Part shown: piece by piece, positions 1 to 8,075 of the stretch
How positions within the stretch are numbered: the first letter of the stretch is position 1
Layout: each line of letters starts with the position of its first letter
Assembly: GCA_963843285.1 (NCBI GenBank)
Contig: CAWJJO010000016.1
Location: forward strand, 72,413-136,412
Origin: CAZDDB01 sp963843285
GTDB taxonomy: Bacteria; Acidobacteriota; HRBIN11; JAKEFK01
Length of the DNA: 64,000 nucleotides
Reading direction: 5' to 3'
Position numbers and translations under genes: made by a program
Notes under the pieces: model-generated
What the model saw: the letters and a program-made list of their open reading frames with translations, nothing else
Database searches by the model: none
What the model was told of the DNA's origin: nothing

Positions 1-732
1 CGCCTGATTCAAGCAACTGAGCGGGGATTGCAGCCCTTTGCTCGCCGGCAAAATGTTTTCCGCAGGAATCCGGCAATCTTCGAGAATTAATTCGGATGTG
101 ACGGAAGCGCGCAGCGAAAATTTTCCTTTCTGATCGTGTGTGGTAAATCCTTTCGTTCCTTTCTCTACCAGAAATCCGCGGATTCCTTCTTCCGTTCTTG
201 CCCACACAACGGCAACATCCGCGATTCCTCCGTTCGTGATCCACCGCTTGGTCCCGTTGATCACCCAATCATTTCCATCTTTCACAGCTTTTGTCAGCAT
301 GCCAGCAGGATTGGATCCGAAATCCGGCTCCGTCAACCCGAAACAACCGATTTTTGTCCCTGCCGCCATTTCCGGAAGCCACTTCTCTTTCTGTTCCTCC
401 GATCCGTAACTGTAGATCGGATACATCACCAGCGATCCCTGAACGGAGGCGAAGCTGCGAAGCCCGCTGTCGCCGCGTTCGAGCTCTTGCATAATCAGTC
501 CGTACGCCACATTGTTCAGTCCGGCGCAACCGTAACCTTTCAGACTGGCGCCCAGAATTCCCAGCTCTGCGATCTGCGGCACAAGCTCCATGGGAAATGT
601 CGCTTCGCGGTTGTGTTTTTCAATGATGGGGATGACTTTACTGGAAACAAATGCGCGGACTGTATCGCGCACCAAGATCTCTTCTTCGCTGAGAAGGGAA
701 TCCAGATTGTAGAAGTCCAGGCCTGCAAACAT
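1..732 (-). CDS. Acyl-CoA dehydrogenase, glutaryl-CoA dehydrogenase-like (C-terminus off window)
   Basis: FAD enzyme that would oxidise an acyl-CoA to the enoyl-CoA and pass electrons to ETF. Read from ATG at 732 in an open frame to the window edge (244 residues; the family is about 390), giving the N-terminal helical and middle beta domains. The middle-domain motif CFGLTEPDFGSNP followed by KRWITNGG is typical of this family and closest in feel to glutaryl-CoA dehydrogenase. The catalytic Glu/Arg region lies in the missing part, so substrate cannot be fixed. It starts one base after the hydratase stop codon, so it is the last visible gene of the acyl-CoA operon and probably translationally coupled. 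Confidence 0.88.
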   Translation of the reverse strand, partial: MFAGLDFYNLDSLLSEEEILVRDTVRAFVSSKVIPIIEKHNREATFPMELVPQIAELGILGASLKGYGCAGLNNVAYGLIMQELERGDSGLRSFASVQGSLVMYPIYSYGSEEQKEKWLPEMAAGTKIGCFGLTEPDFGSNPAGMLTKAVKDGNDWVINGTKRWITNGGIADVAVVWARTEEGIRGFLVEKGTKGFTTHDQKGKFSLRASVTSELILEDCRIPAENILPASKGLQSPLSCLNQA

Positions 733-733
733 G

Positions 734-1528
734 CTACTGATTCTTCCAGACCGGTTTTCGTTTTTCGATGAAAGCGCGCACTCCTTCCTTGGGATCTTCC
801 AGGGCAAGCAGCTCGTTCAGGTAGATCGCTTCTACGGAAGGGATGGAGATCTCCAGGGATGCGCCGCGCGATTCGGTGATCGCCTTTTTTGCCATTTGCA
901 AAACCGGCGCGGAGAATTGCATCAATTTGCCCACCATCAATCCGGCTTGTTCCTGCAGCTTATCATCGGCGACGCACCGGTTGATGAGTCCGTACTCAGC
1001 CGCTTCTTTTGCAGAAATCAGTTCGCCGGTGAAGATCAGCTCCGCAGCGCGTTTTGGCGGGATGCAGCGTTGCAGAATATTGCAGGCAAATGCGGGGAAG
1101 AGTCCCATGCGAATTTCAGGAAGCCCGAACTTGGACGATTCGGAGGCGATGGCGAGATCGGAAAAGATGACCAGCTCAAATCCGGCGCCAAGCGCCATTC
1201 CCTGTACAACCGAAAGCACCGGAATATTTACGTTCTGCAGTTGCTCGTACATCCGGCCGAGGGACTCAATCAGCTGGTACGAACGGTCGTCCACAATATC
1301 TTCGGGTGAAATTCCGCCACAAAAGTTTTTTCCGGCAGCAAGAAAGACCAGGACTTTGAGATCGGTGCGATAGAGCAGTGATGCAACCGCCCCGTTGATC
1401 TCTTCGACCATTTCGACGTTGAAGGCATTCATTGGGGGGCGGTTCAGAATAATCTGGAACATCCCGTCCTTTTCCTTGCACACGACGTGTTTGGGAGCAC
1501 TCACAGTATCTGTTGTGTATTCATCCAT
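734..1528 (-). CDS. Enoyl-CoA hydratase/isomerase (crotonase family)
   Basis: 264 residues, the usual crotonase length. It would hydrate an enoyl-CoA next to the dehydrogenase and thiolase of the same operon. Both catalytic glutamates of the hydratase class are present: E118 in GAGFELV and E138 in FGLPE, so hydratase rather than pure isomerase activity is likely. The oxyanion-hole region is KNFCGGISPED. The sequence around ISPEDIVDD and GLFPAFACNILQR resembles dienoyl-CoA hydratases of anaerobic aromatic degradation, but this is a weak impression. Start ATG at 1528 follows 29 bases after the thiolase stop, across two palindromes at 1529-1567. Confidence 0.9.
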   Translation of the reverse strand: MDEYTTDTVSAPKHVVCKEKDGMFQIILNRPPMNAFNVEMVEEINGAVASLLYRTDLKVLVFLAAGKNFCGGISPEDIVDDRSYQLIESLGRMYEQLQNVNIPVLSVVQGMALGAGFELVIFSDLAIASESSKFGLPEIRMGLFPAFACNILQRCIPPKRAAELIFTGELISAKEAAEYGLINRCVADDKLQEQAGLMVGKLMQFSAPVLQMAKKAITESRGASLEISIPSVEAIYLNELLALEDPKEGVRAFIEKRKPVWKNQ

Positions 1529-1567
1529 AGTTTCACCTTATGAAACTCGGTTTCACATTATGAAACC
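1529..1567. promoter_or_regulatory. Two tandem GTTTCA-N5-TGAAAC palindromes, candidate operator
   Basis: The gap between the thiolase and hydratase genes holds two 19-bp palindromes: 1529-1547 (arms AGTTTCA/TGAAACT) and 1549-1567 (arms GGTTTCA/TGAAACC), each with a 5-base spacer and spaced 20 bp apart, two helical turns. Between them lies GAAAC-TCG-GTTTC, which fits the published PsrA-type consensus (GAAAC, 2-4 bases, GTTTC) for TetR regulators of fatty-acid oxidation. The second copy overlaps the thiolase stop codon. No regulator gene is in the window; function is inference. Confidence 0.4.
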
Positions 1568-2748
1568 GTTTCAAATGCGACGGAGAGGCCGAGCCCGCCG
1601 CTGATGCAGAGGGTTGCAAGTCCTCGCAGCTTCTTCCCATTGCTTCGTTTCTTCATCTCATGAAGCAGGGTAGTTGTAATCCGCGCTCCCGTGCAACCGA
1701 TCGGATGGCCGAGCGCGATGGCTCCGCCGTTTACGTTGAGCAGCGAGCGGTCGAATTTCATCAGCCTTTCGCATGCGATCACCTGCGCTGCAAATGCTTC
1801 GTTCAGCTCGATCAAGGCGAAATCTGAAAGCGCCATTTTGATCTGATCGAGTAGTTTTTGAGTTGCGGGTACGGGACCGATTCCCATGATATCGGGAGGC
1901 ACTCCGGCTTTTGCATATCCCAGAATGCGCGCCATCGGTTTGAGCGGGTACGTTTCCAGAAAGCGCTCGCTCACCAGCAGCAGGGCAGCAGCTCCATCCG
2001 TGATTCCGGAAGAATTTCCCGCGGTGACCGTTCCTGTTTCGCTAAAGACCGGCGGTAGTTTTGCGAGCGATTCCAGAGTCGTATCCGGACGCGGATGTTC
2101 ATCGGCATCCATTAATTTTGTTTCCTTTTTGATCTTTGCCGGAACCGGGACGATTTCGTCTTTGAATCGTCCTTCTTTGATGGCGCGTCCCGCTTTTTGC
2201 TGTGTTTCCACCGCGAATTGATCCTGTTCCGTTCTGCTGATCTCATGGATTTGCGCAAGCTTTTCCGCAGTTTCTCCCATCAACATATTGCTGAGAGGAT
2301 CGTGAAATCCATCGCGGTACATTGCATCGATCAACTGTCCGTGTCCGAGCCTGTATCCGTCAAATCTTGCCTGATCGAGAAGATAAGGAACGCGGCTCAT
2401 GCTTTCGAACCCGCCCACAAGCACGCAATCCGCCTGCCCCAGCTGGATCGATTGAGTTCCCAGGATCAGCGCCTTCAGCCCCGAACCGCAAGCTTTATTT
2501 ACGGTAAACGCGGGTATGCTGTCGGGAAGGCCCGATCGATGGGACGTTTGCCTTGCTGGATTTGGTCCGCAGCCCGCAGGACGAGCATGACCAAAAATCG
2601 CTTCGTCAATCTGATCCACTTGCACGCCCGTCTCTTGCAGAAGCGCCTTCGTGACCGTGACTCCGAGGTCTACTCCCGTAAGATCTTTGAAAACGCCGCC
2701 AAAACGTCCGATTGGCGTTCGTTTCGCGCTCAAAACATAGACATCCAT
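1558..2748 (-). CDS. Thiolase (acetyl-CoA C-acyltransferase)
   Basis: 396 residues, full length for a type II thiolase, which cleaves 3-ketoacyl-CoA (or condenses acetyl-CoA). The three catalytic positions are visible: nucleophile C87 in NKACGSG, H348 in GHPIG and C381 in TLCISGG, matching the known C89/H348/C378 arrangement. Start ATG at 2748 overlaps the stop of the upstream SAM hydrolase by one base (TAATG), implying coupled translation. In an operon with a hydratase and acyl-CoA dehydrogenase a degradative role is more likely than polymer synthesis. Confidence 0.93.
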   Translation of the reverse strand: MDVYVLSAKRTPIGRFGGVFKDLTGVDLGVTVTKALLQETGVQVDQIDEAIFGHARPAGCGPNPARQTSHRSGLPDSIPAFTVNKACGSGLKALILGTQSIQLGQADCVLVGGFESMSRVPYLLDQARFDGYRLGHGQLIDAMYRDGFHDPLSNMLMGETAEKLAQIHEISRTEQDQFAVETQQKAGRAIKEGRFKDEIVPVPAKIKKETKLMDADEHPRPDTTLESLAKLPPVFSETGTVTAGNSSGITDGAAALLLVSERFLETYPLKPMARILGYAKAGVPPDIMGIGPVPATQKLLDQIKMALSDFALIELNEAFAAQVIACERLMKFDRSLLNVNGGAIALGHPIGCTGARITTTLLHEMKKRSNGKKLRGLATLCISGGLGLSVAFETVS

Positions 2749-3560
2749 TATTTCAACATCACTCCAATTTCGGCCCCTCTTCCAACCCCAAGCGCTTTTG
2801 CCGCCGATCCCTGATTCTGCACAATCTCCAGGAAATCGGCGCTCCCGAATAATGCCATCAGCTCGCTCTTCTTCCCTTCGGAATAGAATTCCTTCAGCCC
2901 TGGAATCTCCTGTTTTGCAATCAAAGCCTTAAATGAATCGCCCGGTACTTTTTCTCTCGCCGTCGCGTAGTCATCGCGAGAGATATTTGTGATCAGATTT
3001 CCAAAACGATCGACGTGTATCACGGTGCCTTTCAATAAACTCTCTCCAACCATTTTGGCTTTTGGAAGAGGAACCTTTACGTATTCCTCAACCGTTTCAC
3101 CGAAATTCATCATATCGATTCCTTTGGCAAGCCAGGCTGCGGCTGGGGCAAAAATATCCCTTCCATGGAAGGTCTTGCTCACGTTTTGCAGGATATAATG
3201 TTCGGCCGTAATTTCCACCACGCTGGACACAGTTTCAACTTCATAGATAAAGGACAGAACCCCGTTGTCCGGCGCGATAAAGTAGTAGTTGTCCGTGGCA
3301 ACCAGGATCGCCTTACGGCTGGATCCGACGGTCGGATCAACCACCACCACATGGATCGTCCGGGTCGGAAAATAGGAATAGCAACAGCGCAAAAGGAATC
3401 CTGCCTCGAGCACATCATGAGCCGCCACATCGTGGGAAATATCCACGATGTTGATCTGAGGGTTGATGTTGTACATCACCCCTTTCATGCTCGCTACAAA
3501 ATGATCCTCTGTTCCGAAATCCGTCAACAAAGTAATTGTGGGGGTGCGTGTTACGACCAT
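2748..3560 (-). CDS. SAM hydroxide adenosyltransferase (DUF62, SAM hydrolase)
   Basis: 270 residues. The family splits S-adenosylmethionine with water-derived hydroxide to adenosine and methionine; it is related to fluorinase and chlorinase. The hydroxide-type triad D75-R82-H132 is present (VDPTVGSSR and HGRDIF), with the same D+7=R spacing as the archaeal archetype, so it is not a halogenase. N-terminal ITLLTDFGTEDHFV and C-terminal HVDRFGNLITNI are family hallmarks. First gene of the acyl-CoA operon; ATG at 3560 directly abuts the fold-back repeat at 3561. Why a SAM hydrolase heads a beta-oxidation operon is not clear. Confidence 0.92.
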   Translation of the reverse strand: MVVTRTPTITLLTDFGTEDHFVASMKGVMYNINPQINIVDISHDVAAHDVLEAGFLLRCCYSYFPTRTIHVVVVDPTVGSSRKAILVATDNYYFIAPDNGVLSFIYEVETVSSVVEITAEHYILQNVSKTFHGRDIFAPAAAWLAKGIDMMNFGETVEEYVKVPLPKAKMVGESLLKGTVIHVDRFGNLITNISRDDYATAREKVPGDSFKALIAKQEIPGLKEFYSEGKKSELMALFGSADFLEIVQNQGSAAKALGVGRGAEIGVMLK

Positions 3561-3743
3561 ATATCAAGAATCAAAAATCAAATATCAAATAAACATAACA
3601 TAATAAGCAAAAAACACCACTAATCCGGAGCCTGCGGGCCTCCGTGCCCGCAGAATCGATCGCAACAACTTGACGGCAGGCACGGAGGCCTGCCGCTCCA
3701 TACTTGCGGCTTATTTGATTTTTGATTTTTGATATTTGATATT
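3561..3743. repeat. Fold-back repeat (ATCAAAAATCAAAT arms), copy A
   Basis: Left arm 3561-3603 is built of ATCAAAAATC/AAATATCAAAT units ending AAACATAA; right arm 3711-3743 is its inverse (TTATTTGATTTTTGAT...). Between the arms, 3625-3705 holds a second GC-rich inverted repeat (GCGGGCCTCCGTGCCCGC ... GGCACGGAGGCCTGCC). It fills the gap between two divergent genes, with the left arm touching the SAM hydrolase start codon. Related copies lie at 10834, 20444 and 40591. Confidence 0.8.
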
Positions 3744-3749
3744 GTAAGA

Positions 3750-5687
3750 GTGATCATTTCATTTGAAGCCAGAAAGAAAGGGCTTCCTGTATTTGTAATT
3801 CCAGCGACTTGTCTCGTTTTTGCTCTTCTTTTTGAAAGCAGGTGGCAGTATTGTCTCGGAATCGTGCTGGCGCTGATCCTATTTCTTGGCAGTTATGGAT
3901 CGGGAAAGAGGCTTTCTTTCCTTTTTTTCAAGACAGCGGATCAGACACTTTTTTTTCCACTCGGGATCGGTAGCGTGCTTGCCGTTTTGTTTCTTGTCGC
4001 GCAGTTTGCTGTCTCACCGATCGTTTTGTATTGCATCTGGGGAGCGCTCGCGATCATTGGTTTCTTTGAACTTCCTGTACTCAATTACAGGATCGGCCGG
4101 TCCTATTTCTGGGCTGCTCCGTTCGTGCTTCTTGGAATCTGGCAGGCACTGACCCCGGAAACTCACACCGCGACTCTGGAAAATTCTCTTGGGCTTGCTC
4201 ATCGGTATCTGGTTGCGGGGAAATGGACCGTCTTTCCGGATTCTGTCTTCTCGGCATTTCCACCGTTTGGCCGGACGTTGACGCTTTTCTTTTCAGGAAT
4301 GAAAAGCGATTCAGGTGTACGGCTGTTTTGCGTGGTCCTCTTTTTTCAGATCGTCTGTGTTCTGGTGGGTTTGTTGCGCTGGCTGATCACCGAGCCGGTA
4401 ATTGGCGGGGGAAATGGCAGGGATCATGAACAGCAAGTCGATCTCCTGTACATGTCAAAAACGGAATTGATGGCGATTCCGATGTTGATGCTTCCGGCGG
4501 CCTGGCTTTCCATTCGCCTCGGCCCCGCTGATCTTCTTGCCTCGCTTTTTTTCTGCGCCGGCATCGCGACGGTGGTAAAAGAATTTCCCGCGCTCACTTC
4601 ACGATACCGGGTGACCGCGGCGCTGCTGTTTGCGTTTGCGCTCTGGACGAAGTATGCGGTGTTCCTGTATGTAGCGTTCCTGCCTGTCTTGTGGCTATCC
4701 CTCTGCAGCTGGAGAATGTCCCGCGAGAATTGGAAACAGATCGGAGCTTTGATGCTATTGATTTGTCTTTTCTGGTCGCCCTTTCTGGTTCGCAATGCTC
4801 TGACCTTCGGAGATCCACTGTATCCCGCGCTGGATGGCATCTTGCAGGATCCGAACTGGAGTCCTTCTCAATCGCAAATGCTTGAAAGCGAGGTGTTCAC
4901 AGGCCGTGCGTCGGGATTCGCGACACTTGTGATCACTCCATTTCTACTTTTGTTTCAGCCGGCTCAATATGGATTTGCTGGCGGCACCGGCGTGGTGATT
5001 CTCCTTTCATTGGTCCTGTACTTTTTTTCCCGAAAGATGCGTTCCGTGAATCAGATTCTCATTTACGTCGTTGTCTGTTACGCGGTGTGGCTCTTCACCT
5101 TTCATGATTTTGTCCAGTTTTTGCCCGCCGCATTTCTTATTTTCCTCACAAGTTATTTTGGATTTCGCCATCTTGCGATCCGTTGGCCAAACTATCTGGC
5201 CGCAGCCTGGGGCGCTTGCGCAGTAGTCAGCATTCTGAGTCTTGCAGCTGCAACACCTCCCGCAAACTGGATTTTGCCGGGTGAGTCTGCGGAGTCGTAT
5301 CTTTCCAGACGGCTTGATGATTACCGGTTTGCAGAGCGTCTGAAAGGCGTGGAAACGTCGGGTAAGGTCTGGTTGTTGGGTGAAACAAGAACAGCGTATT
5401 TCAGGATCCCGCTGATTTTTTCATCTCCATACAATTCAGATCCGGTGTTGACTGATCTGAAAAAAATTACAAGCGCGGAGCAGATCGATTCTTACTGCAG
5501 ACAAAAAGGAATTCGATTCGTCTTGTTCAACCCGCGGCAATTTGCCAGGCGGTACGGCCCTCAGGGCATCGTGAAACTCTCAGGTGAGGAGATCGGCATT
5601 TTGCAGGATTTCCTCTCTCGCCACACGAAGTTGATTCAAGTATCGGGAGAGGTGACTCTGTTTGAAGTGAAGCAGGACAACTGGTAG
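3750..5687 (+). CDS. Multi-pass membrane protein, GT-C glycosyltransferase-like
   Basis: About 645 residues with many hydrophobic segments and a soluble C-terminal tail of about 140 residues. The topology and the motif SPFLVRNALTFGDPLYP resemble polyprenyl-phosphate-sugar transferases of the GT-C (GT39/ArnT-like) type, which move sugars on the outer face of the inner membrane. No acidic catalytic motif could be assigned with confidence, so the function is only suggested. An upstream TTG at 3729 is in frame but its first codons are the right arm of repeat copy A; the GTG at 3750 is preferred. No clear terminator follows; the gap to the next gene holds a repeat and a promoter. Confidence 0.75.
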   Translation: MIISFEARKKGLPVFVIPATCLVFALLFESRWQYCLGIVLALILFLGSYGSGKRLSFLFFKTADQTLFFPLGIGSVLAVLFLVAQFAVSPIVLYCIWGALAIIGFFELPVLNYRIGRSYFWAAPFVLLGIWQALTPETHTATLENSLGLAHRYLVAGKWTVFPDSVFSAFPPFGRTLTLFFSGMKSDSGVRLFCVVLFFQIVCVLVGLLRWLITEPVIGGGNGRDHEQQVDLLYMSKTELMAIPMLMLPAAWLSIRLGPADLLASLFFCAGIATVVKEFPALTSRYRVTAALLFAFALWTKYAVFLYVAFLPVLWLSLCSWRMSRENWKQIGALMLLICLFWSPFLVRNALTFGDPLYPALDGILQDPNWSPSQSQMLESEVFTGRASGFATLVITPFLLLFQPAQYGFAGGTGVVILLSLVLYFFSRKMRSVNQILIYVVVCYAVWLFTFHDFVQFLPAAFLIFLTSYFGFRHLAIRWPNYLAAAWGACAVVSILSLAAATPPANWILPGESAESYLSRRLDDYRFAERLKGVETSGKVWLLGETRTAYFRIPLIFSSPYNSDPVLTDLKKITSAEQIDSYCRQKGIRFVLFNPRQFARRYGPQGIVKLSGEEIGILQDFLSRHTKLIQVSGEVTLFEVKQDNW

Positions 5688-5701
5688 ATCTCCGTATATT
5701 T

Positions 5702-5778
5702 GGGGCAGCGGGCCATCAGTGCCCGGAGTAGGTGTTTTAGTCCACCTGGCGGGCAGGGACGCCCGCCGTCTCCAACAC
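5702..5778. repeat. GC-rich inverted repeat (GGGCA..CGCCCG family)
   Basis: Contains GGGCCATCAGTGCCC and GGCGGGCAGGGACGCCCGCC, two hairpin-prone GC-rich segments of the same family as those at 3625, 10866 and 14377. It lies after the membrane protein and before the promoter of the DUF1579 gene. Confidence 0.5.
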
Positions 5779-5786
5779 AATGGTAG

Positions 5787-5816
5787 TTGCGTTTGTCCCC
5801 GCATTTGTCATAAGAT
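5787..5816 (+). promoter_or_regulatory. Candidate sigma-70-type promoter for the DUF1579 gene
   Basis: TTGCGT (5787-5792), 18 bases, TAAGAT (5811-5816), about 50 bases before the start codon and its AGGAGG site. Confidence 0.4.
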
Positions 5817-5863
5817 TTCCAGTCCGCTAAGTAAACTTACCAATATTTTAGGAGGAGTGAACC

Positions 5864-6457
5864 TTGAAAATGAAACTGATTGCAGCCCTTGCTGTGTTTG
5901 CAATGTGTTTATCCATCGCTGTGGTCTTTGCCGACGAAATGTCCGCAAAAGACAAGGCGATGCAAGATGAAATGATGAAGAAGTGGATGGCCTATGCCAC
6001 GCCCGGTGATCCTCAGAAAACGATGGCAGGAATGGTCGGAACATGGGATACTGAAGTGAAAAGTTTCGCCCCACCTTCGGAATCGAAAGGAACTTCGACA
6101 TTCACATCGATTATGGACGGCCGTTACATCCAGGAAACTGCGGAAGGCAATCTCATGGGAATGCCGTTTCATGGAATGGGAACATATGGATATGACAATG
6201 CCATGAAGAAATACGTTGCCAGCTGGGTGGATAACATGGGTACTGGCATCATGACAAGCTGGGGAACCAGTGACGATGCCGGCAAGACGATCAACTGGAG
6301 CGGTAAAGCGACTGACCCCATGACGGGTACGGAACAAAGCTACAGAAGTGTCATGCATATGATGACTGCCGACCAGTACCATTTTGAGATGTATGGCCCT
6401 GGTATGGATGGAAAAGAAATGAAGATGATGGAGATCACCTATACTCGCAGAAAATAG
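5864..6457 (+). CDS. Secreted DUF1579 family protein
   Basis: 197 residues. Residues 1-23 form a signal peptide (KLIAALAVFAMCLSIAVVFA, cleavage near A|DEM), so the protein is exported. The remainder matches the DUF1579 pattern: a MVGTWDTEV strand, DGRYIQE, GTYGYDNAMKKYVASWVDN. The family is predicted to form a lipocalin-like beta-barrel; its function is unknown. It is strikingly methionine-rich (GMPFHGMGTYG, MHMMTADQYHFEMYGPGMDG). TTG at 5864 is chosen because AGGAGG at 5850-5855 lies 8 bases upstream; ATG at 5870 is the alternative. A promoter upstream and a terminator downstream make it monocistronic. Confidence 0.85.
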   Translation: MKMKLIAALAVFAMCLSIAVVFADEMSAKDKAMQDEMMKKWMAYATPGDPQKTMAGMVGTWDTEVKSFAPPSESKGTSTFTSIMDGRYIQETAEGNLMGMPFHGMGTYGYDNAMKKYVASWVDNMGTGIMTSWGTSDDAGKTINWSGKATDPMTGTEQSYRSVMHMMTADQYHFEMYGPGMDGKEMKMMEITYTRRK

Positions 6458-6469
6458 CTTGATTTCTCA

Positions 6470-6503
6470 GGGCGGGTCCTGGCACCCGCCCTTCATTTTT
6501 TTT
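6470..6503 (+). terminator. Rho-independent terminator
   Basis: GGGCGGGT (6470-6477), loop CCTGGC, ACCCGCCC (6484-6491), then TTCATTTTTTTT. An 8-bp perfect stem and T-tract just after the DUF1579 gene. Confidence 0.85.
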
Positions 6504-6539
6504 GCCTCACAAATTAGAGGAACCCACCCGAGCCATACA

Positions 6540-8015
6540 CTAACCCGAATCCCGCACTTTGCCCCCCAGTTCGCACCGGCTGCAGGACGTTTCGCTGTTA
6601 TCGCAGAAGTCATAGAAGAAGTGATGCAACGCCTGCTGGCGATGTGCCGTCCCGATCCATTTTCTGGCGCGTTTGCGATCTCCAAACAGACGGTGTTCCA
6701 TCAGCCGGGTGATGCTATTTTCGCAGAGCCGGGGATGGGTCCGGTACAGGAGATGCAGCAGTTCTTCCAGCCGCCGGTCGCCCTGGAGCTCCGCATGCGC
6801 CAGCAATGGAGGTAGTACTACATTGATAGTAATGATGCGGCTTCGTTCCCGGCCGATGAGCCGCTTCGGCGCCGTGAATCTGCGTTTTTCAAACTGGTAA
6901 TGATACGACCAGTAGATATGCAACGGTTTCGCAAACAACTCTTGCCATTTCAGGAGGGCGGCGCGCAAAGCTCTCGGGGTCCAGTGATCCTGAGAAAGAG
7001 CGCAGAGGTCGGCCAGGGGTTTCAGGAGCAGTGGAAGAATCTGCGCTCCATGGTAATGAAAGAAGGCGGCAACCGCGGTCAACCGCCGGGCGGGGAAGTT
7101 GGCCGGTCTGGTGCTCGAAGGATACCAGCAGAATCCGGTCAATTCGCGTTGACTAAAGCGCTCTTTCACGCGTCCCCAGAAGTGAAACAGTTCTTCCACA
7201 TAGTGACCTGTTTCCGGATCGGACGGCTGCATCCGGACCTGTGCCAAGTCGCCTAGAAGGCCGGCGGTCCCCAGGAGCGTTGCCGCCATCGAATCGATGC
7301 CGCGCCGTCCGGGAAGATCTTGCGCCGCCAGTTCTGCAATCGGCACCCGTCTGGCGAGCTCACGAAAAGCGTACCGTGACTGCTTGTATCCCATCCCCTC
7401 CATCATTCCTTCGAAGAACGCTTGCTGAAACCCGGATGTACTGATTTCCTCCAGGAATCTGTCCTTCTTGCGGCGCATCCGGACATCTCCGGCTGAGTCC
7501 AGAATCTTTGCAACCGCATCGTCCTCCTGTTCTTCCAGGAATCTTCTGCAAAGCCGGACATTGCTGTCGATGCCAAAGGGAAATCGGTGAATGGGAACGC
7601 GCTGCTGAAGAAGGCGCAGCTCCTGAACCAGATGGTCCTTCATTTCCAGTTCGGGAACCTGATCCCCGTTGCGTTTAAAGCAGGGCCGGCCATCACTGTG
7701 TAGTACTACATGGATAGCAACACGATCATATCTGGGGTCTTCATGGTGCCGGTGCCGGTACCAATCCCCGCTGAAGAGGTGGATTTCCACATCCCCGCAG
7801 ACGCGTTCCCCATTGAGGAACAGCTCGGCATTCCGGAAGTCCGGGCCTGCCTCCAGGTTCCACCATCCGGGTGAGGAGATGGCCAGCGTTTTTCCGTTGA
7901 TCTCGAGCGTTCTACGGAAAAGCTGTTCGGACCAGATGCAATGGAGCAGGCGCTCCAGCACTTTTTGTCTTTCAGGATATTTTTCACGGGATTCACACAG
8001 CAGATATTCTTCCAT
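6540..8015 (-). CDS. DUF2851 family protein
   Basis: 491 residues, unknown function. The family hallmark is visible near the N-terminus: WWNLEAGPDFRNAELFLNG, then GDVEIHLFSGDWYRHRHHEDPRYDRVAIHVV. The clustered conserved Asp, Glu and His residues look like a nuclease or metal site, but no activity is established. The C-terminal tail holds CSRCEL. A GGAGG site just upstream supports ATG at 8015. It follows the radical SAM gene by 60 bases and is probably the last gene of the deacetylase-radical SAM operon. Confidence 0.85.
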   Translation of the reverse strand: MEEYLLCESREKYPERQKVLERLLHCIWSEQLFRRTLEINGKTLAISSPGWWNLEAGPDFRNAELFLNGERVCGDVEIHLFSGDWYRHRHHEDPRYDRVAIHVVLHSDGRPCFKRNGDQVPELEMKDHLVQELRLLQQRVPIHRFPFGIDSNVRLCRRFLEEQEDDAVAKILDSAGDVRMRRKKDRFLEEISTSGFQQAFFEGMMEGMGYKQSRYAFRELARRVPIAELAAQDLPGRRGIDSMAATLLGTAGLLGDLAQVRMQPSDPETGHYVEELFHFWGRVKERFSQRELTGFCWYPSSTRPANFPARRLTAVAAFFHYHGAQILPLLLKPLADLCALSQDHWTPRALRAALLKWQELFAKPLHIYWSYHYQFEKRRFTAPKRLIGRERSRIITINVVLPPLLAHAELQGDRRLEELLHLLYRTHPRLCENSITRLMEHRLFGDRKRARKWIGTAHRQQALHHFFYDFCDNSETSCSRCELGGKVRDSG

Positions 8016-8075
8016 CGTATTGCCTCCTTTTTCGCGACGACGCGACTACGCGATAGAGGCAAATGATGGAAGAGG

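Noticed and set aside
731..1309. Open reading frames on the strand opposite the hydratase and other genes
   Set aside because: Long frames opposite or out of phase with real genes are shadows; they carry no domain, no ribosome site, and codon use is poor.
3729..3749. TTG start for the GT-C-like membrane protein, giving MIFDI
   Set aside because: These codons are the right arm of the fold-back repeat. The same MIFD start appears at 20586 and 40698, showing that it comes from the repeat and not from the proteins.
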